Below, one piece after another: positions 17,805 to 26,068 of a stretch of DNA of 64,000 nucleotides. How positions within the stretch are numbered: position 1 is the first letter of the stretch; each line of letters opens with the position of its first letter. This DNA is from Streptomyces graminofaciens (GTDB taxonomy: Bacteria; Actinomycetota; Actinomycetes; Streptomycetales; Streptomycetaceae). The position numbers were made by a program, and so were the translations under genes. A model generated the notes under the pieces. That model did not search any database, was not told where the DNA came from, and saw nothing but the letters and a program-made list of their open reading frames with translations. The DNA lies in assembly GCF_030294945.1 (NCBI RefSeq), contig NZ_AP018448.1, positions 4,216,001-4,280,000 of the forward strand, written 5' to 3'.

Positions 17805-18980
17805 TCACAGCCCTGGAGCGGGCAGCACTCCCTGGCGCACGAAGTAGTCCACGTAGGCGCCGAACACCTTGTCGTCGATGACCGGGCAGGTCACGTCGGT
17901 GCCCTTCAGCCGCTCCCGGGTGAGCTCGTCCGAGAACTCCGCCAGTTCCGTCTTCTCCGTGTCCACCAGGACGCGCATCAGCGGGACCATGGAGTTGTTG
18001 ACGTCCGCCGAGACGGCCTTCATCCACCGCAGGGTGCTGAGCTCCGTCAGCTCGTACCCGGCGGCGCGCAGCAGCCTCAGCAGGTCCGCGGCGTCCAGCG
18101 AGCCGGGGCTGACCTGGTGGTAGACCCCGCCCAGCGCCTGCGGGTCCCGGGACAGGGCGACGATGGCCCGGCTGACGTAGTCGATCGGGACCATGTTCAT
18201 CCGCAGCCGGAACTTCCGCGGGTAGCAGCCGGCCTGGATGGAGCCCTTCATGAACCGCCACACGAAATCGTTCGGCTGGCAGGCCCCGGTGCTCGAGTCG
18301 CCCCACACCTGACCGGGGCGGTGGATCGTCACCGGTACGCCCCGGCGCCGGGCCTCCAGCACCAGCTGCTCGGCGACCCACTTGCTCTTGGTGTAGCCGA
18401 GCGCCAGGTCCTCGGGGGGCCCGCTGCGGTCGAGTTCGCCACGCGGGGTGCCGTCCTCGGCCGGCAGGAACACCCCGGTGGTGGAGACGTGGTGGAGGGT
18501 GGCCCGGGCCTCGCCCGCGAACCGCAGGATCTCGTGGGTCGCGTCGACGATGGCCTTGCGCAGCCACTTGTAGACGGTGAGGAAGTTGACCTTGGCCGCG
18601 GAGTGGTAGATCGCGTCGACCCGGCCCGCCAGTTCGGCGTAGGCCTCCTCGGTCATGCCGAGGCGGGGCTTGGCGACGTCCCCGTTGTGCACCCTCACCC
18701 GGTCCAGGTCGAGGCCGTCCAGCAGCTCGTACCCGCGCAGGTTCTCCTTGAGCCGGTCCAGGCCCGCGCCGGGGTCCGCGCCGCGCACCAGGCAGTGCAC
18801 GACGAGGCCGTGTGCCAGCAGGTCCCGCAGCAGGAATGCCCCGAGGAAGCCCGTCGCGCCGGTGAGCAGCACCTCGGACACCTCATGCGGTTCCGGTGCC
18901 TCGAAACCGGTGATGTCCTCGGCCAGCACGATGTCGGCTGCGAACTCCTCGGCGACTCCTTTGAGCGTCGTCGAAGTCAT
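17805..18980 (-). CDS. Stand-alone NAD(P)H thioester reductase (carboxylic-acid-reductase R-domain type)
   Basis: This 391-residue extended SDR is of the type that reduces a carrier-bound acyl thioester to an aldehyde (Lys2/CAR R domain; HglB and NRPS terminal reductases). The nucleotide-binding motif LLTGATGFLGAFLL is at ~37-50. STTGVF supplies the catalytic Ser/Thr region, and the Tyr/Lys pair is in LGYTKSKWVAEQL near 195. It is the last gene of a minus-strand unit with the SRPBCC protein and aminotransferase. A reductase next to an aminotransferase and an ACP-based synthase fits reductive chain release to an aldehyde followed by transamination. ATG 18980 has GGAAGGAA about 15 nt upstream, which is slightly far. 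Confidence 0.93.
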   Translation of the reverse strand: MTSTTLKGVAEEFAADIVLAEDITGFEAPEPHEVSEVLLTGATGFLGAFLLRDLLAHGLVVHCLVRGADPGAGLDRLKENLRGYELLDGLDLDRVRVHNGDVAKPRLGMTEEAYAELAGRVDAIYHSAAKVNFLTVYKWLRKAIVDATHEILRFAGEARATLHHVSTTGVFLPAEDGTPRGELDRSGPPEDLALGYTKSKWVAEQLVLEARRRGVPVTIHRPGQVWGDSSTGACQPNDFVWRFMKGSIQAGCYPRKFRLRMNMVPIDYVSRAIVALSRDPQALGGVYHQVSPGSLDAADLLRLLRAAGYELTELSTLRWMKAVSADVNNSMVPLMRVLVDTEKTELAEFSDELTRERLKGTDVTCPVIDDKVFGAYVDYFVRQGVLPAPGL

Positions 18981-19053
18981 GACGTATGTACGTTCCTTCC
19001 CGGTGGCGTTCCGACTCCCGGCACCGTCGCCGGGAATACCGCCGCGGTCGGTG

Positions 19054-20346
19054 TTACGCCGCGACGGCCTTTGCTATGGCCTCGCCGAGCAGCGAGAGCG
19101 CTTCCTTGACGTCCTGGTCGGTGGCGACGATCGGCGGGAGCAGCCGGATCGTGGTGGGCCGGCTGATGCAGGGCGAGACGACGAGGCCGGCCTGGGCGAG
19201 CCCGGTCAGCACGTCGCCCGCCATCTCCGGCGAGCGGAAGTCCATGCCCCACAACAGGCCTCGGCCGCGCACCTCGACCAGCGCGTCCGGGTACTGACGG
19301 CGCAGGTCGGAAAGGCCCTCCTTCATCGCCGCGGCGACCCGGGCCCCGTTCTCGGCCTGCCCCTCGATGGCGTCGAGCGCCGCCGGGATCACCGCGGTGC
19401 CCAGCGGGTGACCGCTGAAGGTGGCGGTGTGCAGCAGCGGGTCCGAGAGCAGCGGCGCGTAGAGCCGGTCGTTGCAGACGGCCGCCGAGACCGGCACGAT
19501 GCCGCCGCCCAGCGGTTTGCCGAGCAGTACGCCGTCCACCGGGAGCCCGGCGTCCAGGGCGACCGACCGGGGTCCGCAGCGGCGCAGGCCGACCTGGATC
19601 TCGTCGGCGATGACCAGCGCGCCGTGCGCGTGGGCGTCCTCGCACCACCGCGCGAGCACGGTCTCGTCGAGCAGCCGTACGCCGTTCTCGGCCTGCACCG
19701 GCTCGAAGATCACGGCCGCCACGTCGTGCTCCCGTACGACCTTCGCGACCGCCTCCGGATCGTCCGGCGAGACGTGCACGACCCCCTGGAGGAGCGGCTC
19801 GATGCCCTTCTTGAAGCGGGGGTTGTCGGTGAGCGCGAGGGCGCCGAGGGTCTTGCCGTGGAAGGCGCCCTCGACCGCGATCACCGTCATACGGCCCGTG
19901 GCCATGCGGGCGAGCTTGACGGACACCTCGACGGCGTCCGCCCCGCCGCAGCCGAAGAACACCCGGTCGAGGCCGCCGCCCAGGTAACCGGTCAGGGTCT
20001 CCGCGGCCAGCGGCGGCACCGGGCTCTGCACGGTCCGCGTGGACGCGGGCATCAGGTCCAGCTGGGCACGGACCGCGGACACGACCGCGGGGTTGCGGTG
20101 CCCGAGCAGGGCGACCGCGTAACTGCCGAAGTCCAGCACGGACCGGCCGTCCGACAGGGTCACGCGGCTGCCCTCGGCGGCCGCCTCGACGGCACCCTGG
20201 CCGGTGAATTTCCCGGCCACGGAGAGCGCGGGGGAGAAATGGCGCTTCACACGCCGGAACGTTTCCTTGGCGGTCTCCTTGGCACTTACATCGACACTGC
20301 CCTCGGCGCTGGCCTCGGCACTGACTGCCGAACGTCGCTCAAACAT
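19054..20346 (-). CDS. Class III PLP-dependent aminotransferase
   Basis: A 430-residue class III (omega-type) aminotransferase. The conserved pieces are FFGCGGADAVEVSVKLAR, AFHGKTLGALALTDN and the cofactor region IFEPVQAENG. ALVIADEIQVGLRRCG follows, then the PLP-lysine in LLGKPLGGGIVPVSA and the C-terminal GRGLLWGMDF. ATG 20346 follows GGAAG, and the stop of the SRPBCC gene lies 14 bp upstream, so they share a transcript. The N-terminal ~30 residues are Ala/Ser-rich and not conserved. The likely substrate is the aldehyde made by the neighbouring thioester reductase, giving a terminal amine. The amino donor is unknown. Confidence 0.93.
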   Translation of the reverse strand: MFERRSAVSAEASAEGSVDVSAKETAKETFRRVKRHFSPALSVAGKFTGQGAVEAAAEGSRVTLSDGRSVLDFGSYAVALLGHRNPAVVSAVRAQLDLMPASTRTVQSPVPPLAAETLTGYLGGGLDRVFFGCGGADAVEVSVKLARMATGRMTVIAVEGAFHGKTLGALALTDNPRFKKGIEPLLQGVVHVSPDDPEAVAKVVREHDVAAVIFEPVQAENGVRLLDETVLARWCEDAHAHGALVIADEIQVGLRRCGPRSVALDAGLPVDGVLLGKPLGGGIVPVSAAVCNDRLYAPLLSDPLLHTATFSGHPLGTAVIPAALDAIEGQAENGARVAAAMKEGLSDLRRQYPDALVEVRGRGLLWGMDFRSPEMAGDVLTGLAQAGLVVSPCISRPTTIRLLPPIVATDQDVKEALSLLGEAIAKAVAA

Positions 20347-20360
20347 GTTCTTCCGCCCCC

Positions 20361-20780
20361 TCACTGGGTCTGGTCGACGATTCCCTGCTGGTAACTCTCG
20401 AGGGCCTTCGCCACCGCGGGGTGGATCATTTCCTCCACCATGGGAAGGCCGATGTCGAATTCCACGTTGAGTTCGAGCGCCGTACCCGCCTCGTCCTCGT
20501 GGATCTGCCAGTAGCCCTGGTAGTGGGCGAGGTCGCCGTCGGTCTGGCGGAACTCCCAGCGACGCCGCTCCGGGTCGAGGACGTCCTCCTGGTCCCACTC
20601 CATCTCGGAACCCTTGAGCTCGACGATCCAGCTGCTGGTGCGGCGGCCGCTGTCCTCGCCGGTGACCGTCACCTCGTTGACGCCCTCCATGAAATCGGGG
20701 AACGCCTCGATGTCGCGCAGCACCTTCCACACCTGATCCGGTGTTCCGGCACCCCTGCGCGTGGTGTGCAGTACGGCCAT
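20361..20780 (-). CDS. SRPBCC/START-like small protein (possible cyclase or ligand-binding protein)
   Basis: A 139-residue protein with the pattern of the polyketide-cyclase/dehydrase branch of the SRPBCC fold. It shows an N-terminal strand, WKVLRDIEAFPDFMEGVNEV, mid-protein beta strands (SSWIVELKGSEMEWDQEDVL, WEFRQTDGDLAHYQGYWQI) and a long C-terminal helix. ATG 20780 follows AAGGGG. It is the first gene of the three-gene unit with the aminotransferase and thioester reductase. SRPBCC proteins in polyketide clusters may catalyse aromatisation or cyclisation, or bind a hydrophobic intermediate. No catalytic residues can be assigned here. Confidence 0.85.
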   Translation of the reverse strand: MAVLHTTRRGAGTPDQVWKVLRDIEAFPDFMEGVNEVTVTGEDSGRRTSSWIVELKGSEMEWDQEDVLDPERRRWEFRQTDGDLAHYQGYWQIHEDEAGTALELNVEFDIGLPMVEEMIHPAVAKALESYQQGIVDQTQ

Positions 20781-20966
20781 GGAAATCCCCTTCTCGAAAA
20801 TTTCTGGAAACGCGAATTACCGCCCCGCGGCGCACCGCAGTTTAGGGTCGAAAACCACTCGACGGAGCGGCTGAATGCCTTCACCTGACATGAAATTGAC
20901 ACCCTGACAGGCGAACGCGCCCGCACTTGACAAAGGCGGGCGCCACGAACGCCGTACGGCGTCCCG

Positions 20967-21995
20967 TCACGCGGAATCCCGGCTCTGGCTCAGGGTGCGT
21001 TCCTCCATGAGGGCCATCAGCCGCCTCACCTCCGACCGCAGCTCGTCCTGCTGCGAGGTCAGCTCCTCCACGCGCCGGCGCAGCCGCAGCAGCTCGTGGC
21101 CGGGTACGCCACCTGGTGCGACACCCGCCGCGACGCCTGGTGCGACGCCGGGGCGGCCGTCCGGCTCCCGGTCGCCGGGGCGGCCGACGGGCGGCTCCGT
21201 GAGCGTGTGCTCGGCGGCGAGGAGCCCGGTGCGGCCGTGCGCCGCGTCACTGAGCAGCCGTACGTTGCCGGGGCGGCCGACGGGCGCGCCCGTGCCGCCA
21301 TGCTCCGCGCTCCGGCGGTGCCCGGCCATGTCCTTCACGGCCCGTGCCTCGCCCTGCCGCCCACAGCGCTGCAGCGAGAGCACGAGCTGGTCGCGGAACC
21401 GCTTGCGGAGCGGGTGGGCCGCCACCAGTTGCTCCAGCTGGTCCACGACCTGGCGGTGCTGGCCGAGACTCAGCGTGGCGTCGCACAGGTCCTCCAGGGC
21501 GAGCAGCCGCTCCTCCTCCAGCCGGGCCGCGGCGGCCACACACAGCGGGCCGTGCGAGCCCCCCTCCAGCGCGGGGCCGCGCCACAGGCCCAGGGCCCTG
21601 CGCAGCAGCACGGACGCGGTACGCGGGTCGGCCTCCAGCTGCCGCCCCGCGCGCGCGACCTGAAGCCGGAACTGCACGCTGTCCAGCTCCTCCGGCCGGG
21701 CCTGCAGCAGATAGCCCTGGCCGCGTGCCACCAGGCGCGGGCAGCTCGCACGCGCGGGCTCCACCTCGATCAGCTGCTGGCGCAGCCGCGAGACGTGTGC
21801 CTGCAGCGCGTTCCCCGCCTTGTCCGGTGCGTTGTTGCCCCACAGCTCGAAGATCAGCTCGTCGGTCGGCACCGGCGCCCCCGCGCGCACCAGCAGCGCG
21901 CCGAGCAGCACCCGCTGCTTGGGACTCGACAGCTGGACACTCCGCTGCCTGACGTCGTCGTAGATCCCAGGGGGTCCCAGTACCCGGAACTGCAT
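20967..21995 (-). CDS. SARP-family activator with a coiled-coil tail
   Basis: A 342-residue SARP. ATG 21995 follows GGAGG and gives the classic MQFRVLGPPGIYD start; the longer upstream frame lacks a ribosome site. The OmpR-like DNA-binding domain (~1-95) includes KQRVLLGALLVRAG and ELWGNNAPDKAGNALQAHVSRLRQQL. BTAD follows (~100-245), then a Gly/Pro/Arg-rich degenerate repeat region (GRPGDREPDGRPGVAPGVA) and a predicted coiled coil (LLRLRRRVEELTSQQDELRS) at the C terminus. It has no AAA or TPR part. The coiled-coil tail is atypical and could mediate dimerisation or partner contact. It is probably the activator of the adjacent SRPBCC-aminotransferase-reductase unit. Confidence 0.93.
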   Translation of the reverse strand: MQFRVLGPPGIYDDVRQRSVQLSSPKQRVLLGALLVRAGAPVPTDELIFELWGNNAPDKAGNALQAHVSRLRQQLIEVEPARASCPRLVARGQGYLLQARPEELDSVQFRLQVARAGRQLEADPRTASVLLRRALGLWRGPALEGGSHGPLCVAAAARLEEERLLALEDLCDATLSLGQHRQVVDQLEQLVAAHPLRKRFRDQLVLSLQRCGRQGEARAVKDMAGHRRSAEHGGTGAPVGRPGNVRLLSDAAHGRTGLLAAEHTLTEPPVGRPGDREPDGRPGVAPGVAAGVAPGGVPGHELLRLRRRVEELTSQQDELRSEVRRLMALMEERTLSQSRDSA

Positions 21996-22253
21996 GAGAA
22001 ACCTCCACCCGCTCGTCGCGGCCCGCACCGCGCGGCGTAACGAGGTCATCACGGGCCGGTGCCCCGCGACATGAGTACTCAGGTACTCCAAACCTCCGCC
22101 GGAAACCGTGTCCTCGGTCACACCGTCCGGCCGCCGTGGCGGCCCGGGGGCCGGTGGGGGGCCGGAAGGTGAGTGCCGGTTACTCACGTGCACGCACGAC
22201 CGCCCGTGGTCGGCTGGAGCTCAGGCAGCGTGACGACGAAGGGAGTGGAGGGC

Positions 22254-23396
22254 ATGGCCCACTGGGATGCCGAGACCGCGGTCGTGGGGCTCGGAGCATG
22301 GGGAGCCGCGGCGTTGTGGCGGCTGGCGGCGCGGGGCGTCGACGTCCTGGGACTCGAACGCTTCACGCCGGGGCAGGCGCCCGGCTCGTCGCACGGCGGC
22401 TCTCAGCTGTTCCGGCTGGCATGCCCGGAGCATCCGGGGCTGATCCCGCTGGCCCACCGGTCGAGGGAGCTGTGGGCCGAACTGGAGGACGCCGGGCAGA
22501 CGAAGCTCTTCGTGCCCTCGGGCGGACTGCTGATCGGCCCGGAACACGGGCGCGTCGCCGGCGGCACCCTCCGCACGGCCCGGGAGTACGGAGTCAGGGT
22601 CCGCACCTTCACGGCCACCGCACTGCGCATCCAGTACCCACGCCACGTCGGCCTGCCGCGCCACCACATCGGCGTATGGGATCCGCACGCGGGGCTCCTG
22701 CGCGCGGAGCACGCCGTACGGACCACGGTGACGCTCGCCCGGAACGCGGGCGCACGCGTGCACACCGACACCCGCGTCACCTCCGTCGAGCTGGTGCCCG
22801 GCGGTGTTCATCTGCACACCCCGCACGGTCTGGTGAAGGTGCGCCAGGTCGTTCTGGCCGTCGGAGCCCGGCTCCCGGCGCTGCTGCCCGGGCTGCCGCT
22901 GGACACGGTGCGCACACCCGTCACCTGGTTCCGGCCGCTCGAGTCCGACGGCGACTTCGAGCTGGAGGGCTTCCCCGCCTTCGTGCGCGAACTGGACGAC
23001 GGCCGGGTGCTGTGGGGCAGCGGCCTGGAGGGCGGCCACGACGTCAGGCTCGGCCTTGAGGACCCGGGGGCGGCCGCCAAGCCGGTCGAGCCCGAGGACG
23101 ACGACCGCTCGGTGACGCCCGACGACTGGCAGGACCTGGCGCGCCTGCTGCCCGCCAAGGTGCCCGGCCTGCGGCCCCTGCCCGCCCGGATCGCGATGGG
23201 TCTGCGGACCCGCACCCCGGACGGGCAGTTCGTGGTCGGACGCCCCGGGGACGACGCGCGCGTGGTCGTCGCGGCCGGCGGCAACGCGCACGGCTTCGCC
23301 CACGCGCCCGCCATCGGCGAGGCCCTGGCGGACCTCGTACAGGGCGAGCCGACGAAGGTGCCGCTCGGCTTCCTGTCCCCGGACCGGTTCGACTGA
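22254..23396 (+). CDS. Sarcosine oxidase/N-methyltryptophan oxidase-like FAD amine oxidase
   Basis: A 380-residue flavoenzyme of the monomeric sarcosine oxidase family, which oxidises secondary or primary amines to imines using FAD and O2. The dinucleotide-binding motif AVVGLGAWGAAALW is at ~8-21, followed by GLERFTPG and SSHGGSQLFRLA. The C-terminal FAD segment is VVAAGGNAHGFAHAPAIGE. Where covalent members have CxxTxTPD, this protein has GLRTRTPDGQF, so the flavin-linking Cys is replaced by Gly and FAD should be non-covalent. ATG 22254 after GGGAGTGGAG is preferred. It is divergent from the SARP gene and probably belongs to the cluster, perhaps acting on the amine product. Confidence 0.9.
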   Translation: MAHWDAETAVVGLGAWGAAALWRLAARGVDVLGLERFTPGQAPGSSHGGSQLFRLACPEHPGLIPLAHRSRELWAELEDAGQTKLFVPSGGLLIGPEHGRVAGGTLRTAREYGVRVRTFTATALRIQYPRHVGLPRHHIGVWDPHAGLLRAEHAVRTTVTLARNAGARVHTDTRVTSVELVPGGVHLHTPHGLVKVRQVVLAVGARLPALLPGLPLDTVRTPVTWFRPLESDGDFELEGFPAFVRELDDGRVLWGSGLEGGHDVRLGLEDPGAAAKPVEPEDDDRSVTPDDWQDLARLLPAKVPGLRPLPARIAMGLRTRTPDGQFVVGRPGDDARVVVAAGGNAHGFAHAPAIGEALADLVQGEPTKVPLGFLSPDRFD

Positions 23397-23441
23397 GGCT
23401 TGCCTCACCTGAGGCGGAGGGCCCGTTCCTCGGGCGGCCGT

Positions 23442-23724
23442 TCAGCCCTGGGCCCTGGCAGCGACCCGGCCCCCCTCCGGCTCCAGGGCCTTGCGGCGGA
23501 TCCGCTCGCCGACCCGGGCGACCAGCGTGCGCGGGCGCCGGGGCATCAGGTGCGCCATGAGGGCGTTGCCGAGTCCCGGCGTCACGTACGCCCGGTCCCG
23601 TTCGAGGGCCTTCAGCGCGGCCCGGACGACCGGCTCGGGCATATGGAACCGGCCGGTGACGGCGGCGTTCCGGGTATTGATCACCTCGAAGAACCGGGTC
23701 TCGACCGGCCCCGGATGCGCCGGC
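23442..23724 (-). pseudogene. C-terminal remnant of a short-chain dehydrogenase
   Basis: The minus frame reads HPGPVETRFFEVINTRNAAV, then PEPVVRAALKALERDRAY and PRRPRTLVARVGERI. This is the tail of an SDR just after its catalytic domain (PG-PVET-FFEV pattern). The homology-like part stops near 23724, with a TAG 24-30 bp further upstream. No Rossmann domain or YxxxK region remains. An 80-residue frame starting at a GTG exists but has no ribosome site. The fragment lies exactly between the metabolite cluster and the conserved chromosome. Confidence 0.75.
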
Positions 23725-23908
23725 CGCGCCTGGCCGCAACGCTACACAGGGGCATGGGCCCACGCCCGCGCCCTGACACCGACTGACGTCAGCGTGCCCG
23801 TCCGCAGGCAACCGCCCCGACGTCAACCGCACAGCCACCGCCACCGCCCCGAGCCCACGTGTTCCGCGACATGACCGCCATAGGCCCTGGCGACCCGCCG
23901 CGACCGGC

Positions 23909-26068
23909 TCAGCCCGCCGCGGCGAGGACCAGCGGAAGAACCCCTTCGCCGCCTGCCCGGCGGAGCAGACGGGCCGCGACCGCGAGGGTCCAGCCGGAGT
24001 CGGTGCAGTCGTCCACGAGCAGGACCGGGCCGGGAGAGCCCGCCAGGGCACCGGCGAGTTCCTCGGAGACCGTGAAGGCGCCGAACAGCGACTTCAGGCG
24101 CTGCGCGGAGTTGCTGCGTCGTGCCGCGTGCGCACCGCCCGGCCCGGTGTAGGTCAGGGTGCCCAGGAAGGGGAGGCGGCCGACGGTCGCGATCCCTTCG
24201 GCGAGGGATCCGACCAGCTGCGGGCGGGCCAGGGACGGCACGGCGACGACTCCCACCGGCCGGGCGGAGGCATCCGGGACATCCGGGGCCCAGCCGCCCG
24301 GAGAGCGCGCCCAGTCGGCGAGGACCGCCACCGCGGCCCGCAGGACGTCGTCGGGGACCGGCCCGTCGGGCGCGTTCTCGGCCAGCAGCGGGCGCAGCCG
24401 GTTGCCCCAGCCGATGTCCGAGAGCCTGCCCAGGGCACGCCCGGTGGCGCACTGCTCGTTGACCGGGATACGGCCCTTGAGGTCGATGCCGAGCGCGGGC
24501 ATCCCCGTCGGCCACATCCGGCGGGGCTCGATCTCCACCCCCGGGCGGTCCAGCTCCTTCGCCGCGCCCGTCAGCGTGCCGGCCGACACAGAGGAGTCGG
24601 CCCAGGCTCCCGCGCAGTTGTCGCACCGGCCGCAGGGGGCCGCCCCCTCGTCGTCCAGCTGCAGGCGCAGGAACTCCATCCGGCACCGGGACGTGCTCAC
24701 GTAGTCGCGCATGGCCTGCTGCTCGGCCGCGCGCTGGCGGGCGACCCAGGCGTACCGCTCGGAGTCGTAGACCCACTGTTCGCCGGTGGAGATCCAGCCG
24801 CCCTTCACCCGCCGCACCGCGCCGTCGACGTCCAGGACCTTCAGCATGGTCTCCAGACGGGTGCGCCGGAGGTCGACCTGGGCCTCCAGCGCCGGCACGG
24901 AGAGCGGCCGTCCCGCGGCGGCCAGGGCCGAGAGGGTCTGCCGGACCTGCTCCTCGGGCGGGAAGGCGGTGTCGGCGAAGTAGCGCCAGATGGCCTCGTC
25001 CTCCTTGCCCGGCAGCAGCAGCACATCGGCGTGCTCGACTCCACGGCCCGCGCGTCCCACCTGCTGGTAGTAGGCGATCGGCGACGAAGGCGAGCCGAGA
25101 TGGACCACGAAGCCCAGATCCGGCTTGTCGAAGCCCATGCCCAGCGCCGAGGTCGCGACCAGCGCCTTGACCCGGTTGTCCAGCAGATCGGCCTCGGCCT
25201 GCAACCGGTCGGCGTTCTCCGTGCGCCCCGTGTAGGAGGCCACCCGGAAGCCTGCCTGCCGCAGGAAGGCCGTGGCCTCCTCGGCGGCGGCCACCGTGAG
25301 GGTGTAGACGATGCCGGAGCCCGGCAGCTCGTCCAGGTGCTCGGCGAGCCAGCCCAGGCGGTGTGCGGCGTCCGGCAACCGGACCACTCCCAGGCGCAGG
25401 CTCTCCCGCTCCAGCGTGCCGCGCAGCACCAGGGCCTCACCGGCGCCGGTGCCCAGCTGCTCGGCCACATCCGCGGTGACCCGCGCGTTGGCCGTCGCGG
25501 TGGTGGCCAGCACGGGCACACCGGGGGCGAGCTCGGCGAGCATCGCCCGCAGCCGCCGGTAGTCGGGGCGGAAGTCGTGGCCCCAGTCGGAGATGCAGTG
25601 CGCCTCGTCGACCACCAGCAGACCGGTCGTGGACGCCAGCTTGGGCAGCATCTGCTCGCGAAAATCGACAGAGTTGAGGCGTTCCGGGCTGACGAGGAGA
25701 ACGTCGGTCTCGCCGCGCTCGACCTCCTCGTGGATGGAGTCCCACTCCTCCGGGTTGGCCGAGTTGATGGTGCGTGCGCGGATGCCCGCCCGCGCCGCCG
25801 ACTCGACCTGGTTGCGCATGAGCGCCAGCAGCGGCGAGACGATCACCGTGGGGCCGGAGCCACGTCGGCGCAGCAGGGCCGTGGCGACGAAGTACACCGC
25901 CGACTTGCCCCAGCCGGTGCGCTGCACCACCAGCGCCCGCCGACGGTCCTCGACCAGGGCCGCCACCGCCTGCCACTGGTCCTCGCGCAGCCGCGCCGAG
26001 CCCCCCGGGTCACCGACGAGCTCGGCGAGGATGGCATCGGCTTCGGCGCGCAGCTCCAGAACGTCCAT
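23909..26068 (-). CDS. RecQ-type DEAH DNA helicase with C-terminal phosphoribosyltransferase-like domain
   Basis: A 719-residue protein. The superfamily 2 helicase core (~20-360) has REDQW (Q-motif-like), Walker A RTGWGKS near 50, VIVSPLLALMRNQ, VDEAHCISDWGHDFRPDYR, ATTATA and YYQQVGRAGRG. A winged-helix/Zn-like segment includes CGRCDNCAGAW. The last ~170 residues contain GPVLLVDDCTDSGWTLAVAA, which matches the PRPP-binding motif of ComF/PRTase proteins (hhhhDDxxxTG/SxT). RecQ unwinds recombination intermediates; the PRTase-like tail is of unknown use. ATG 26068 follows a GGGGGT site. It is divergent from the gene at 26465. Confidence 0.92.
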   Translation of the reverse strand: MDVLELRAEADAILAELVGDPGGSARLREDQWQAVAALVEDRRRALVVQRTGWGKSAVYFVATALLRRRGSGPTVIVSPLLALMRNQVESAARAGIRARTINSANPEEWDSIHEEVERGETDVLLVSPERLNSVDFREQMLPKLASTTGLLVVDEAHCISDWGHDFRPDYRRLRAMLAELAPGVPVLATTATANARVTADVAEQLGTGAGEALVLRGTLERESLRLGVVRLPDAAHRLGWLAEHLDELPGSGIVYTLTVAAAEEATAFLRQAGFRVASYTGRTENADRLQAEADLLDNRVKALVATSALGMGFDKPDLGFVVHLGSPSSPIAYYQQVGRAGRGVEHADVLLLPGKEDEAIWRYFADTAFPPEEQVRQTLSALAAAGRPLSVPALEAQVDLRRTRLETMLKVLDVDGAVRRVKGGWISTGEQWVYDSERYAWVARQRAAEQQAMRDYVSTSRCRMEFLRLQLDDEGAAPCGRCDNCAGAWADSSVSAGTLTGAAKELDRPGVEIEPRRMWPTGMPALGIDLKGRIPVNEQCATGRALGRLSDIGWGNRLRPLLAENAPDGPVPDDVLRAAVAVLADWARSPGGWAPDVPDASARPVGVVAVPSLARPQLVGSLAEGIATVGRLPFLGTLTYTGPGGAHAARRSNSAQRLKSLFGAFTVSEELAGALAGSPGPVLLVDDCTDSGWTLAVAARLLRRAGGEGVLPLVLAAAG

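Noticed and set aside
20347..20835. N-terminal extension of the aminotransferase frame through the SRPBCC gene
   Set aside because: Residues before MFERRS have no aminotransferase character and overlap a complete SRPBCC gene; ATG 20346 has its own ribosome site.
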